Source of the DNA: an uncultured Bacteroides sp. | GTDB taxonomy: Bacteria; Bacteroidota; Bacteroidia; Bacteroidales; Bacteroidaceae | DNA: 64,000 nt | Direction: 5' to 3' | NCBI RefSeq assembly: GCF_959029255.1 | Contig: NZ_CAUFUE010000029.1 | Span: 4,516 to 68,515, forward strand | Made by a program: the position numbers and the translations under genes | The notes under the pieces: model-generated | Database searches by the model: none | Told to the model about the DNA's origin: nothing | The model's input: the letters and a program-made list of their open reading frames with translations, nothing else | Part shown: positions 1 through 9,459 of the stretch, piece by piece | Layout of the letters: each line of letters opens with the position of its first letter | How positions within the stretch are numbered: the first letter of the stretch is position 1

Positions 1-2
1 AC

Positions 3-3000
3 CGAGCATCCTTGCAGGACTCTATTCGTCTGCTCGATGTCTCTTCACGCAGCTATGTGCCCTTTGTGGTACTGGAAGACGGTAGCCGCTTCTACCAGCA
101 CGATATGTATCATTTATTGGCAAGCCGTGCCATTACTACCTATCGGCAATTGGATGGTTTCGATGTGGATTCCTTGATGCTAACCCGCATTGGAGGGATT
201 TATCAGGATATGATAAATGCTTATCGCCATCGTGCCGGTTCGGAGGATGCTGTGATGCTTTGCTCTCTTGATTATTGGGATTGGAAGTTGACCGGCGGCA
301 TCAGCCAGCAACCTTACCCGACCTTCAAGATGCGTCAGGAAAAAGCGAGCCGGGAATATCTTGAAGTTTTGGATGAACTGATAAAGGAATACGGTTCGCG
401 CGAGGTTTGTGCGGAAGTCTATATCAATAAAGCCATTTATTTGCGCAATCCGGGAGTGGAGCGCATTGCCCAGGTACTGAAAGTCTGCGACGAAGGATTG
501 AAGCGTTATCCCACGTATAAGCGTATCAACGAACTCAAGAATATCCGTGAAGGACTGTTGCAACCCCAACTTGTCCTGACTATGAAGGGAAGCGGTTATC
601 CCGGTGATTCGGTAGACATGAGGTTGCAGTATCGCAACTTGGCAGGATTTACTTTGAATGTATATGCCACTACTTTGAGTGAAGTTCCCCAAATGGACTA
701 TGGTATCAACAAAGATACCTATAAAAAATATGCCCGGAAGCTCTCTTCCATGCATTTTGATTTGCTGCCGATGCCGGGTAAGAACAAGCTGCCCGAAGAT
801 ATACCTTATCTCTCTTCAGACACTGTCTTCAAGTTTATGATACCTCAGGAAACAGGAGTCTATATACTTCAGGTAGTGCCTGATGCCGGAACTACCCGTA
901 CGGACGATAAGTTTCTGGTGTCTACCCGCTTCAAAGTGCTTACTCTGAATCTGGGTGATGACCGTATGGAAGTCACTACCTTGGATGCCCGTAGCGGACA
1001 GCCCATTGGAGAGGCGAAAGTAAGTTTCTATTCTACATACAGCGAGCAGAATCGTAAGCTGTTGGCAGAAGTGGTGACGGATGCCGGAGGTAAAGCCATA
1101 TTACCTTGGCAAAATGGTATTCGTAGTTATGTGGCACGTAAAGGAAAAGATACGGCGATGATGCCGCAATCAGTTTATATGAATTCCCGGTATGCCGATG
1201 ATAAAGAAACTGATTGGAAACAGATTACCTTGCTGACTGATCGTTCACTCTATCGCCCCGGACAGACTGTATACGTGAAAGGTATAGCATATAAGCAAAA
1301 TAGTGACAGCGCCCGTGTATTGGCTGGGGCAGACTATGAACTTGTCCTGCTGGACGTGAATCGCAAAGAACTTGCCACCAAGAAAGTACATACCAATGAT
1401 TTCGGTTCATTTACCGCCGAGTTTGTACTTCCATCCGCTTGCCTGAACGGTATGTTCAGCATACAGACTAAAGAACCGCGCTCCGATGCTTCTTTCAGGG
1501 TGGAAGAATATAAGCGTCCTACATTCGAAATCACCTTTACCCCGGTTTCAGAAGCTTATTGCTTAGGTGAAAAAGTAGTATTGAAGGGGAATGTGAAATC
1601 GTTCAACGGAGTGTCGGTACAAGATGTACCATTGGCTTATACGGTGAAACGACGCAGTCCGCGACCTTTTTATTGGAATGGTGTGGATAAGCCGTTGTTG
1701 GCAGATACCATCCAATTGGATGCCAAAGGTGATTTTTCGATTCCTTTGACTCTGAACACCGAGGAACCTGAGGTAGACACCCGTAGATATGGAAATGTCT
1801 ATACCTTCAGTGTGGAAGCAGTTGTGACCGATGAGGCCGGAGAAACACAAACTGCCAGCTACAATTTATTGGCAGGTCCTAAGGCTTACTCGTTTGATGT
1901 ACGTTTGCCTCATACTATCTGTAAAGAAGACAGCCTGTTCTTTACTTTTGGTGTAACTAATATGATGAGTATTCCCCAGAATATCAAGGGAACCTATGAT
2001 TTGTATTCTGTGGAAGAGGCGAATCGGTTAGTGGAGGCTCAGGTAGGAAATAAAAATATAGCGACGGACAAGAAAGCTAAACAACCTGCGCTCGAAGGCG
2101 AATTTAACGCCAACCAGCAACAAGATTTTTCTGCCTGGAGCAAGTTACCTTCGGGGAATTACCGTTTGGAACTTTCTGTACGTGACAGCTTGGGGCGTGA
2201 AGAGAATAATGGAGAGTATGGCAGTTCCAATTTCCTGCTGTTCTCAAAGAACGATAAACGTCCGGCTGCCTTTACCGAATTGTTTTACTTTAAAGAAAAT
2301 GAAGAGTTTGATGCCGGGCATCCTGCGTCTTTCCTGATAGGAACTTCTTATAAAGATGTTTATATGTTGATGGATATCTTCTGTGAGCAGAAGCGCATCG
2401 AAAGCCGTACCATGCAATTGAATGATACGATTTTCCGTATGGAAATTCCCTATCAAGAGAAATATGGTAAAGGAGTGACCGTTCTTTTGAACTTTGTGAA
2501 AGGCGGAAAAACGTATGCTGAGCAAATCTTCTTGAAGAAACGTCAGGCCAGCCGTACACTCGATATGAAATGGGAAGTATTCCGTGACCGTTTGCGTCCC
2601 GGACAGAAAGAAGAGTGGAAACTTGTTATAAAGACTCCGCAAGGCGCACCTGCCGCAGCAGAAATGTTGGCTACGATGTATGATGCTTCTTTGGATAAGA
2701 TTTATAGCCAAAACCAGTTCTTGCGTGTTTACTACCCTGATAACATTTATGGAGTTTTCCGTAATGCAAGTAGCTATGATACTAATTATTTCTCATTCTA
2801 TTTCCCATTGAACGCATGGAAAGTGCCGGCTTGGCGTTTCGACCATTTCACCTCTCCTTTTAATGGAGTAGCTGAGATGTTGCAAATCGTCAATGACGAA
2901 GTTCTGCTTCAAGAAGCTCCTGTAATGGCTTACGGAGTTACCCGGAATAAATCTATGAGTAGCGCTCTCAGAATACGTGGTGTAAGTAACTCAATGGCTT

Positions 3001-5450
3001 CTGCTGAAGAATCCGGAGCGGCTGTTGAAGTGAAATATGCGCCGGTTGAGTCTTTAGATACGGTCGAAGATGTTGTTTTTGAATCGGAAACAATTCCTGT
3101 TGGCGGCGAAACCTTGCAGCCTATGGCGGAACTTCGTACCAACTTTGCCGAGACTGCCTTCTTTTATCCGCAACTGCTCACCAACGAGCAGGGAGAGGTC
3201 GCCTTTTCCTTCACCATGCCGCAAAGCCTGACTCGCTGGAACTTCCGTGGATATTCCCATACAAAGAACATGATGACGGGAATGCTTGATGCTACTGTCG
3301 TAACGGTCAAAGAGTTTATGTTGATGCCCAATATGCCGCGCTTCGTCCGTGTGGGTGACAAGACGCAGATTGCCGCAACTATCTCCAATCTGGCAAATAA
3401 AGATGTGAAGGGTACAGCTACGCTCACCCTGTTCAATCCGATGAACGAGAAAGTTATTTCTACCCAACGCCAGAAGTTTACCGTAGAAGCCGGAAAGACA
3501 ACTTCCGTTAACTTCCATTTCGATGTGACCGACCGCTATGACCTGTTAGGCGTACGTATGGTTGCCGATGGCGGTACGTTCAGTGATGGTGAGCAACACC
3601 TGTTGCCGGTATTGAGTGATAAGGAATTTATTACCGAAACCCTGGCGATGCCTATTCGTGGTGAAGAAACCCGTACTTTTTCCCTTGATAGCCTGTTCAA
3701 CGACAATAGTCGTACCGCTACCGACCGTCGCCTGACGGTGGAATTTACCGGTAATCCTGCCTGGTATGCCGTGCAAGCCCTTCCGGTATTGAGCCAGCCC
3801 ACCACGGACAATGCCGTTTCCTGGGCTACCGCTTTCTATGCCAACAGTCTGGCGGGTTTCATTGCCAACAGCCAGCCGCGCATCAAGGCGGTATTCGATA
3901 GCTGGAAGCTGGCAGGCGGAACAAAGGATACTTTCCTCAGCCAGTTACAGAAGAATCAGGATGTGAAGAATATATTGCTCGATGAATCTCCCTGGTTGAT
4001 GGAAGCTACCACCGAAGCCGAACAGCAGGCGCGTATCGCTACCTTGTTCGATGTGAACCAATTGAATAATCGTAACCTGGCTGCATTTACCAAACTGAAA
4101 GATTTACAGGGGGAAGACGGTGCATGGAGCTGGTACAAGGGAATGTCCGGTAGCCGATACATCACTACCTACATCACGGAGTTGCTGGTGCGCCTTCCTT
4201 TATTGACGAAAGAAGCCCTTTCCTCCGATGCCGCCGGTTTACTGCAAAATGCTTTCGGTTATCTGCATCAGGAAGCTTTGAATGAATACCGCACTATTCT
4301 CAGGGCCGAGAAGAACGGAGCCAAGATTACGACAATATCAGACGCTGCCATGCGTTATCTTTACCTGATAGCCATCAGTGGCGAGAAAGTGCCTGCCCGG
4401 AATGAAGCGGCCTATCGCTACTTCCTTTCCAAGGTACCCCGTAATCTTGAAAACGGGACAATGGTATGTAAGGCGCAGTCTGCTATCATTCTGCTTAAAG
4501 CCGGTCGCAAGGCTGAGGCCAATGAGTTTATCTCTTCTATTAAAGAACATCTGGTGCAGACCGATGAAATGGGTGCCCATTTTGCTTTCTATGCCAATCC
4601 GTATGCTTGGGGTATGTTGCCGGTTCCCACTCATGTAGAAGTGATGGAAGCCTTGATGGTGGCAGGTGGCAACGAAATCTTGGTGGAAGAAATGAAACTT
4701 TGGTTGCTCAAACAGAAACAAACCACAAGCTGGAACTCTCCGGTAGCCACAGCCGATGCCGTATATGCACTGCTTTGCCAGGGTAGTAACTTGCTTGATA
4801 ATAAGGGCGATGTACGTATCACTTTAGGCAATAAGGTACTGGAAACGATATCTCCTGTCAAGACTGCTGTTCCCGGTTTGGGGTATATCAAGGAAACGTT
4901 TACCCAAGACAGTCCGGCATTGAAAGCCAAGTCTATCACTGTGGAGAAGCGTGATCCCGGTATTGCGTGGGGTGCCGTTTATGCCCAATATCTGTCGCCT
5001 ATTTCCGATGTGAAACAGCAAGGCGGAGAATTGAACGTAGAAAAGGCTCTGTTTGTAGAACGTGTTGCTGCCGACGGGCAAAAGTCATTGCAGCCCATTA
5101 CGGGAAGTACTCGCTTATCCATTGGCGATAAAGTAGTTTCCCGCTTAACCATTCGTTTGGACCGTGCCATGGACTTCGTTCAGTTGAAAGACCAGCGGGG
5201 TGCCTGCTTTGAACCGATAGGCGCCCTTTCCGGTTATCGTTGGAGTAGCGGTTTCAGCTATTATGTGGAAGTGGAAGATGCTGCAACGAATTTCTTCTTT
5301 GACCAGCTTGGCAAAGGCGTTTATGTACTGGAATACAGCTACCGTGTAGCCCGTGGCGGAACATACGAAACAGGACTTGCCACTATACAGTGTGCATACG
5401 CTCCCGAGTATGCTTCGCACTCTACAGGAGGAACAGTAGTAATCAAGTAA
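3..5450 (+). CDS. Alpha-2-macroglobulin family protein (5' end outside window)
   Basis: Large envelope protein of the bacterial alpha-2-macroglobulin type, thought to trap or sense proteases in the periplasm. The frame is open to the left edge, so the N-terminus and any signal peptide or lipobox are missing; about 1,815 residues are visible. An MG2-like segment around residue 407 carries the hallmark YRPGQTVYVKG, and the A2M domain signature near residues 1040-1080 reads NFAETAFFYPQL. Where the family thioester CxEQ is expected (about residues 1257-1280) the sequence reads LSQPTTDNAVSW, with no Cys or Gln pair, and no CxEQ occurs elsewhere. It therefore belongs to the thioester-less subgroup, so covalent protease trapping is unlikely. 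The next gene, a DUF1573 protein, has its own promoter. The family call is secure; the precise role is inference. Confidence 0.92.
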   Translation, partial: RASLQDSIRLLDVSSRSYVPFVVLEDGSRFYQHDMYHLLASRAITTYRQLDGFDVDSLMLTRIGGIYQDMINAYRHRAGSEDAVMLCSLDYWDWKLTGGISQQPYPTFKMRQEKASREYLEVLDELIKEYGSREVCAEVYINKAIYLRNPGVERIAQVLKVCDEGLKRYPTYKRINELKNIREGLLQPQLVLTMKGSGYPGDSVDMRLQYRNLAGFTLNVYATTLSEVPQMDYGINKDTYKKYARKLSSMHFDLLPMPGKNKLPEDIPYLSSDTVFKFMIPQETGVYILQVVPDAGTTRTDDKFLVSTRFKVLTLNLGDDRMEVTTLDARSGQPIGEAKVSFYSTYSEQNRKLLAEVVTDAGGKAILPWQNGIRSYVARKGKDTAMMPQSVYMNSRYADDKETDWKQITLLTDRSLYRPGQTVYVKGIAYKQNSDSARVLAGADYELVLLDVNRKELATKKVHTNDFGSFTAEFVLPSACLNGMFSIQTKEPRSDASFRVEEYKRPTFEITFTPVSEAYCLGEKVVLKGNVKSFNGVSVQDVPLAYTVKRRSPRPFYWNGVDKPLLADTIQLDAKGDFSIPLTLNTEEPEVDTRRYGNVYTFSVEAVVTDEAGETQTASYNLLAGPKAYSFDVRLPHTICKEDSLFFTFGVTNMMSIPQNIKGTYDLYSVEEANRLVEAQVGNKNIATDKKAKQPALEGEFNANQQQDFSAWSKLPSGNYRLELSVRDSLGREENNGEYGSSNFLLFSKNDKRPAAFTELFYFKENEEFDAGHPASFLIGTSYKDVYMLMDIFCEQKRIESRTMQLNDTIFRMEIPYQEKYGKGVTVLLNFVKGGKTYAEQIFLKKRQASRTLDMKWEVFRDRLRPGQKEEWKLVIKTPQGAPAAAEMLATMYDASLDKIYSQNQFLRVYYPDNIYGVFRNASSYDTNYFSFYFPLNAWKVPAWRFDHFTSPFNGVAEMLQIVNDEVLLQEAPVMAYGVTRNKSMSSALRIRGVSNSMASAEESGAAVEVKYAPVESLDTVEDVVFESETIPVGGETLQPMAELRTNFAETAFFYPQLLTNEQGEVAFSFTMPQSLTRWNFRGYSHTKNMMTGMLDATVVTVKEFMLMPNMPRFVRVGDKTQIAATISNLANKDVKGTATLTLFNPMNEKVISTQRQKFTVEAGKTTSVNFHFDVTDRYDLLGVRMVADGGTFSDGEQHLLPVLSDKEFITETLAMPIRGEETRTFSLDSLFNDNSRTATDRRLTVEFTGNPAWYAVQALPVLSQPTTDNAVSWATAFYANSLAGFIANSQPRIKAVFDSWKLAGGTKDTFLSQLQKNQDVKNILLDESPWLMEATTEAEQQARIATLFDVNQLNNRNLAAFTKLKDLQGEDGAWSWYKGMSGSRYITTYITELLVRLPLLTKEALSSDAAGLLQNAFGYLHQEALNEYRTILRAEKNGAKITTISDAAMRYLYLIAISGEKVPARNEAAYRYFLSKVPRNLENGTMVCKAQSAIILLKAGRKAEANEFISSIKEHLVQTDEMGAHFAFYANPYAWGMLPVPTHVEVMEALMVAGGNEILVEEMKLWLLKQKQTTSWNSPVATADAVYALLCQGSNLLDNKGDVRITLGNKVLETISPVKTAVPGLGYIKETFTQDSPALKAKSITVEKRDPGIAWGAVYAQYLSPISDVKQQGGELNVEKALFVERVAADGQKSLQPITGSTRLSIGDKVVSRLTIRLDRAMDFVQLKDQRGACFEPIGALSGYRWSSGFSYYVEVEDAATNFFFDQLGKGVYVLEYSYRVARGGTYETGLATIQCAYAPEYASHSTGGTVVIK

Positions 5451-5484
5451 TCTTAAATTATTAGGTACTTTCATTGAAAACATC

Positions 5485-5492
5485 TATTTTTG
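5485..5492 (+). promoter_or_regulatory. Bacteroidota -7 promoter element for the DUF1573 gene
   Basis: TATTTTTG matches TAnnTTTG. It lies 25 bp before the ATG at 5518, giving a predicted leader of about 20 nt. No clear -33 TTG was found at the usual spacing. Confidence 0.6.
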
Positions 5493-5517
5493 TGCATCTA
5501 ATTTAGAAACAGAATAA

Positions 5518-6588
5518 ATGAAACGTATCTTTACTACTCTATATGCGTTGGTTGCTGTGGCTTTGACTGCCGCAGCCCAGCCACGCTTTACCTCCAATAC
5601 CGAAATGCATAACTTCGGTCAGATTGAATGGAAACATCCGGTTTCGGTGCAATATACCATTACTAATACAGGCGACCAGCCTTTGGTACTCACGGAAGTA
5701 GACCCTGATTGTGCCTGTTCCGTTGCCCAATGGACTAAGACACCTATCGCGCCCGGAGCAAAAGGGTTTGTCGATGTGACTTTCGATGCGGAAGCATTGG
5801 GACATTTCCATAAGTCGGTAGCCATTTATAGCAATGCGGAACCTCATTTGGTTTATCTGAAGTTTTCCGGCGAGGTAGTGCAAGAGATTAAGGACTTTAC
5901 AAAAACTCATCCGTACCTCATCGGACAAATTCGTATCGACAAGAACAGCCTTGACTTTCCGGATGTGCAGCCCGGCGACAAACCGGTTATACACATCGGG
6001 GTGGTGAACCTTTCAGACCGTCCTTACGAGCCTGTGCTCATGCACTTGCCTCCCTACCTGCAAATGGAAGTGAAGCCCAACGTTTTGCAAAAAGGTGAGA
6101 AAGGTATTATTACCCTTACATTGGATTCGGAGAAACTTACCGACCTCGGCCTGACGCAAGCCTCTGTCTACTTGGCACGCTTTGCGGGGGACAAGGTGGG
6201 TGATGAAAACGAAATCCCCGTTTCTGCCATTCTGCTGCCTGACTTCTCCGGTATGACGGCTACGGAAAAAGCGAATGCCCCCTCCATGCAGTTGTCTACG
6301 AAAGATATTGATATGAGCGCTATCTTGGCGAAGAAGTCGAAAGCCCGCCATGACATTATCCTTACCAATACCGGACACTCTCCACTACAAATCAGCAAAT
6401 TGCAGGTATTCCATCCTGCCGTGGGCGTCAGCTTGAAGAAGAGCCTGTTGCAACCGGGTGAAAGCACCCGTCTCCGTGTGAATGTGGTGAAAAAGAATAT
6501 CGGCAAGAAGCGTCGTCATTTACGCTTGTTGATGATAACGAACGACCCGATGCAGCCGAAGGTTGAGATTAATATAAAAGCGAAATAA
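5518..6588 (+). CDS. Exported DUF1573 domain protein
   Basis: A 356-residue exported protein. Residues 1-20 form a signal peptide (basic start, hydrophobic core, small residues before Gln21). Residues about 27-120 match DUF1573, an Ig-like (ASPM/SPD-2/hydin-type) fold common in Bacteroidota, including its CxC motif (C65 and C67 in DPDCACSV). A second beta-rich repeat follows at about 135-240 and a third Ig-like segment at about 270-356. No lipobox or membrane anchor is visible, so it is probably periplasmic. It lies between the macroglobulin gene and meaB (18 bp gap) and may be co-transcribed with meaB, though the functions look unrelated. The biochemical role of DUF1573 proteins is not established. 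Confidence 0.88.
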   Translation: MKRIFTTLYALVAVALTAAAQPRFTSNTEMHNFGQIEWKHPVSVQYTITNTGDQPLVLTEVDPDCACSVAQWTKTPIAPGAKGFVDVTFDAEALGHFHKSVAIYSNAEPHLVYLKFSGEVVQEIKDFTKTHPYLIGQIRIDKNSLDFPDVQPGDKPVIHIGVVNLSDRPYEPVLMHLPPYLQMEVKPNVLQKGEKGIITLTLDSEKLTDLGLTQASVYLARFAGDKVGDENEIPVSAILLPDFSGMTATEKANAPSMQLSTKDIDMSAILAKKSKARHDIILTNTGHSPLQISKLQVFHPAVGVSLKKSLLQPGESTRLRVNVVKKNIGKKRRHLRLLMITNDPMQPKVEINIKAK

Positions 6589-6606
6589 CAAACCATAAAT
6601 CTTATC

Positions 6607-7701
6607 ATGGAACATCCTGAAAATAACGAAGCATACAAAGGCTTGGTTGTCAATGCAGGCATTGAGCAACCGTCATCAGTCAATCCTTACTTGAAGAAGA
6701 AGGCGCGGCGTCAGCTTTCCATTGCGGAATATGTAGACGGCATTGTGAAAGGTGACATAACCATACTAAGCCAGGCGGTGACGTTGGTAGAAAGCGTGAA
6801 GCCGGAGCACCAGGCAGTGGCGCAGGAAGTGATAGAAAAGTGCTTGCCTTATTCGGGTAACTCCATTCGCGTAGGTATCAGTGGTGTGCCGGGAGCAGGT
6901 AAAAGTACCTCCATCGATGTTTTCGGTCTGCATGTGCTGGAGAAATATGACGGTAAACTGGCGGTTCTTGCCATCGACCCCAGCAGCGAGCGCAGCAAAG
7001 GAAGTATCCTCGGTGATAAGACCCGTATGGAGAAACTCTCCGTACATCCCAAATCATTCATTCGCCCCAGTCCCTCGGCTGGTTCGCTGGGTGGTGTGGC
7101 TCGTAAGACGCGTGAAACGATTGTGCTTTGTGAAGCAGCCGGTTTTGATAAGATATTCGTAGAAACGGTCGGCGTGGGACAGAGTGAAACTGCCGTACAT
7201 TCGATGGTAGACTTCTTCCTGCTTATCCAGTTGGCGGGTACAGGTGACGAACTTCAAGGCATCAAGCGCGGCATCATGGAGATGGCGGACGGCATCGTCA
7301 TCAATAAAGCCGATGGCGATAACTTGGATCGTGCCAAGCTGGCGGCTACCCAGTTCCGCAATGCCCTCCATCTTTTCCCGGCTCCCGAAAGTGGCTGGAC
7401 ACCCCAGGTTTTGACTTATTCCGGCTTCTTCAATCTCGGTGTCAAGGAGATTTGGGATATGATATACCAGTATATTGATTTTGTGAAGGACAATGGGTAC
7501 TTTGAATACCGCCGGAACGAACAGAGCAAATACTGGATGTACGAAACTATCAACGAACAACTTCGTGACAGCTTCTACCATAACCGTAAGATTGAGGCAA
7601 TGTTGAGCGATAAGGAAAAGCAGGTATTGCAAGGCAATCTTACTTCTTTTGTCGCCGCAAAGAATTTGCTGGATACATATTTTGAGGAGTTGAGGGGATA
7701 G
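6607..7701 (+). CDS. meaB: Methylmalonyl-CoA mutase-associated GTPase MeaB
   Basis: G3E-family GTPase (364 aa) that chaperones adenosylcobalamin-dependent methylmalonyl-CoA mutase, gating cofactor loading and protecting the enzyme from inactivation. This suits a propionate/succinate-forming Bacteroides. The P-loop GVPGAGKST lies at residues 93-101. The Mg-binding and switch region follows, with AIDPSS, then ETVGVGQSE and the G4 motif NKAD at about 233. Length and motif order are those of MeaB/ArgK. The mutase genes are not in the window. Its TAG stop directly abuts the stop codon of the oppositely oriented EamA gene, so the two transcripts must overlap or terminate inside each other. Confidence 0.95.
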   Translation: MEHPENNEAYKGLVVNAGIEQPSSVNPYLKKKARRQLSIAEYVDGIVKGDITILSQAVTLVESVKPEHQAVAQEVIEKCLPYSGNSIRVGISGVPGAGKSTSIDVFGLHVLEKYDGKLAVLAIDPSSERSKGSILGDKTRMEKLSVHPKSFIRPSPSAGSLGGVARKTRETIVLCEAAGFDKIFVETVGVGQSETAVHSMVDFFLLIQLAGTGDELQGIKRGIMEMADGIVINKADGDNLDRAKLAATQFRNALHLFPAPESGWTPQVLTYSGFFNLGVKEIWDMIYQYIDFVKDNGYFEYRRNEQSKYWMYETINEQLRDSFYHNRKIEAMLSDKEKQVLQGNLTSFVAAKNLLDTYFEELRG

Positions 7702-8613
7702 TTACACTTCCTTCCCCTCTTTCTCAAAGTCCTTGCGCGACTTGCTCTGCGTCACGATGTATACCCCCATGAACACCAGTGCGATAGCAATTCCCTTTTC
7801 AAGGTTGAACGTTCCCAAACCTATGATGATTGCAACCGTTGAGGCTACAATCGGTTGCATATAATTGTACATACTCACCACTGTAGGGCGGAGTATCCTT
7901 TGCGCAGACATGATGCAGATATAAGCCAGGAAACTGCCGCCTACTACCACATAACCCACTTGCAGCAGTGCTGCCGTGGAAATGCCATTCCATTGGATAG
8001 CCGCCACATCATGGTAAGAGAAAGGAATGTAACATATAGAAGCGTAGACAAACATCCATTTGTTCAGCGTGATGGGAGAATATTTCTGTGACAACCCTTT
8101 GAATACAGTCAGGTAGATGGAGAAGCTGATTTGCGCTATCAGGCAGAGCAAGTCTCCCAAGATGCTGCCCCCGCTACTATTAGCCCCCTGGCTGCTTATG
8201 ATGAGTATCAGCGCTCCCATAGCTCCCACGAAAATACCCAATACCTTTTTATTAGTAACAGGTTCTTTCAAGTAAATCGCAGCTACTATCATGGTGACGA
8301 TAGGTAGTGTGGTAGTCACGATGGAAGCATCGATAGGAGAAGTCAGGGACAACCCGAAGATGAAAACGCCCTGGTTGAAAACCAATGCGAACAGGGAAGC
8401 GAAGAATATCTTCAACATATCCCGGTGGTCTACCTGTTCCCGTTTGCAGAACAGCGAAAGCAACCAGAAGCAGGCGGCTGCACCCACCATGCGGAAAGTG
8501 GTGACTGACAAAGCAGAGAACTCTGCCAATGCCGATTTACCGATGGGTGCCATCAACCCCCATAGTATATTTGCCGTTAAAGCAAACAGATGCCCTTGTA
8601 TGTTCTTGTTCAT
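7702..8613 (-). CDS. EamA/DMT-family transporter
   Basis: Inner-membrane drug/metabolite transporter (303 aa) with ten predicted transmembrane helices arranged as two EamA repeats (about residues 8-140 and 155-293). The first repeat begins FALTANILWGLMAPIGK and the second GDLLCLIAQISFSIYL. The ATG at 8613 is preferred over an upstream in-frame TTG because the family N-terminus starts a few residues before the first helix. The C-terminus is basic and cytoplasmic (SKSRKDFEKEGKEV). Substrate cannot be inferred; relatives export amino acids or small metabolites. It lies downstream of the nitroreductase on the same strand with a 91 bp gap, so co-transcription is possible. Confidence 0.88.
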   Translation of the reverse strand: MNKNIQGHLFALTANILWGLMAPIGKSALAEFSALSVTTFRMVGAAACFWLLSLFCKREQVDHRDMLKIFFASLFALVFNQGVFIFGLSLTSPIDASIVTTTLPIVTMIVAAIYLKEPVTNKKVLGIFVGAMGALILIISSQGANSSGGSILGDLLCLIAQISFSIYLTVFKGLSQKYSPITLNKWMFVYASICYIPFSYHDVAAIQWNGISTAALLQVGYVVVGGSFLAYICIMSAQRILRPTVVSMYNYMQPIVASTVAIIIGLGTFNLEKGIAIALVFMGVYIVTQSKSRKDFEKEGKEV

Positions 8614-8704
8614 AATTGTATTTTGAGGTTGCAAAAGAACAATTATTTTTTGAGATAAGAAACAATTTATTTTATCTTTTCCGGCGTCCTTTCATCTTAT
8701 CCCA

Positions 8705-9331
8705 TCACCAGGCATTTGTGTGTATCCTGTCTTCAACGTTAATTTCCTTCTGTTTGGGAAGGAAAGCGCTTTTAGCCGGATAACCTATCGTAAGCAGGCA
8801 GGTGAACTCATACTCGGTGGGGGCGTTCACTATTTTCTTTATCTTGTCGGCCTCGTCGCTCACGGGGATATGGAACACTGTTCCCAAACCCTCATTGGTG
8901 GCGGCAAGCAGCATGTTTTCCAACGCGCACCATGCCGAAGCAAAATAGTTGAGTGAACTTTGTTCCACAGGTTCAAGTAAAGGGCTTTGCTTCTGGCGGA
9001 AGAACGGAAGGATAAGCAGCCCGCTCTCCATAAGCATTTTCTGCTGTTTTGGCAGGGCGTCGGCAAACATTTCCATCTTGTCCTTGTCGCCAGACTCATC
9101 CACCTCAAACACAAGTTCTTTGAACGCTGCCATGTTCTTGGCGAGCGGTGCAATCACTTTCGCAATGTTTTCACGACCCCGCACCACGATGAACTCAAGC
9201 TGGCGCAAGTGGTCGTTAGTAGGAGCTTTAAATGCCGCACTGATAACTTTTTTAAGAATCGTGTCACTCACCTCGCGGTCGGAGAAATCGCGATATGTAC
9301 GGCGTTTTTCCAATACTTCGTAGAAATCCAT
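8705..9331 (-). CDS. Nitroreductase family protein
   Basis: FMN-dependent nitroreductase-fold oxidoreductase (208 aa). The N-terminal RRTYRDF motif, which binds the FMN phosphate, is at residues 10-16. APTNDHLRQ follows at about 36, and the family C-terminal region TIGYPAK is at about 182. Such enzymes reduce nitroaromatics, quinones or flavins with NAD(P)H; the physiological substrate here is unknown. A back-to-back promoter palindrome about 40 bp upstream and the divergent AraC gene suggest the AraC protein may regulate it, but this is inference from layout only. Confidence 0.88.
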   Translation of the reverse strand: MDFYEVLEKRRTYRDFSDREVSDTILKKVISAAFKAPTNDHLRQLEFIVVRGRENIAKVIAPLAKNMAAFKELVFEVDESGDKDKMEMFADALPKQQKMLMESGLLILPFFRQKQSPLLEPVEQSSLNYFASAWCALENMLLAATNEGLGTVFHIPVSDEADKIKKIVNAPTEYEFTCLLTIGYPAKSAFLPKQKEINVEDRIHTNAW

Positions 9332-9367
9332 AATACAATTTATTTATAAGTTTGACATATTGTTGTT

Positions 9368-9383
9368 TACCTTTGCAAAGGTA
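9368..9383. promoter_or_regulatory. Palindromic double -7 element between nitroreductase and araC genes
   Basis: A perfect 16-bp palindrome, TACCTTTG followed by CAAAGGTA. Each half is a TAnnTTTG -7 element, so it reads as a promoter on both strands. On the minus strand it sits 37 bp before the nitroreductase ATG. On the plus strand it would give a leader of about 78 nt for the AraC gene, which also has a closer element at 9432. Confidence 0.6.
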
Positions 9384-9431
9384 GCATGCTTTATTGTTGG
9401 TTATTTGCTTTATTGTTTTGAATATTTGTCG

Positions 9432-9439
9432 TACATTTG
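9432..9439 (+). promoter_or_regulatory. -7 promoter element for the AraC-family gene
   Basis: TACATTTG fits TAnnTTTG. It lies 20 bp before the preferred ATG at 9460, and this position supports that start over the upstream in-frame codon at 9394, which precedes the promoter. Confidence 0.6.
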
Positions 9440-9459
9440 CATATACTAAAGAAATAACT

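Noticed and set aside
180..755. Long open frame opposite the macroglobulin gene
   Set aside because: It lies wholly antisense to a strongly supported gene, has no domain or promoter, and is explained by codon bias of the plus-strand gene. The same applies to the other overlapping frames inside meaB, nuoL, nuoM and murF-alr.
9394..9459. Upstream start for the AraC-family gene
   Set aside because: It would place the start before the best -7 element and add a hydrophobic segment unlike the family.
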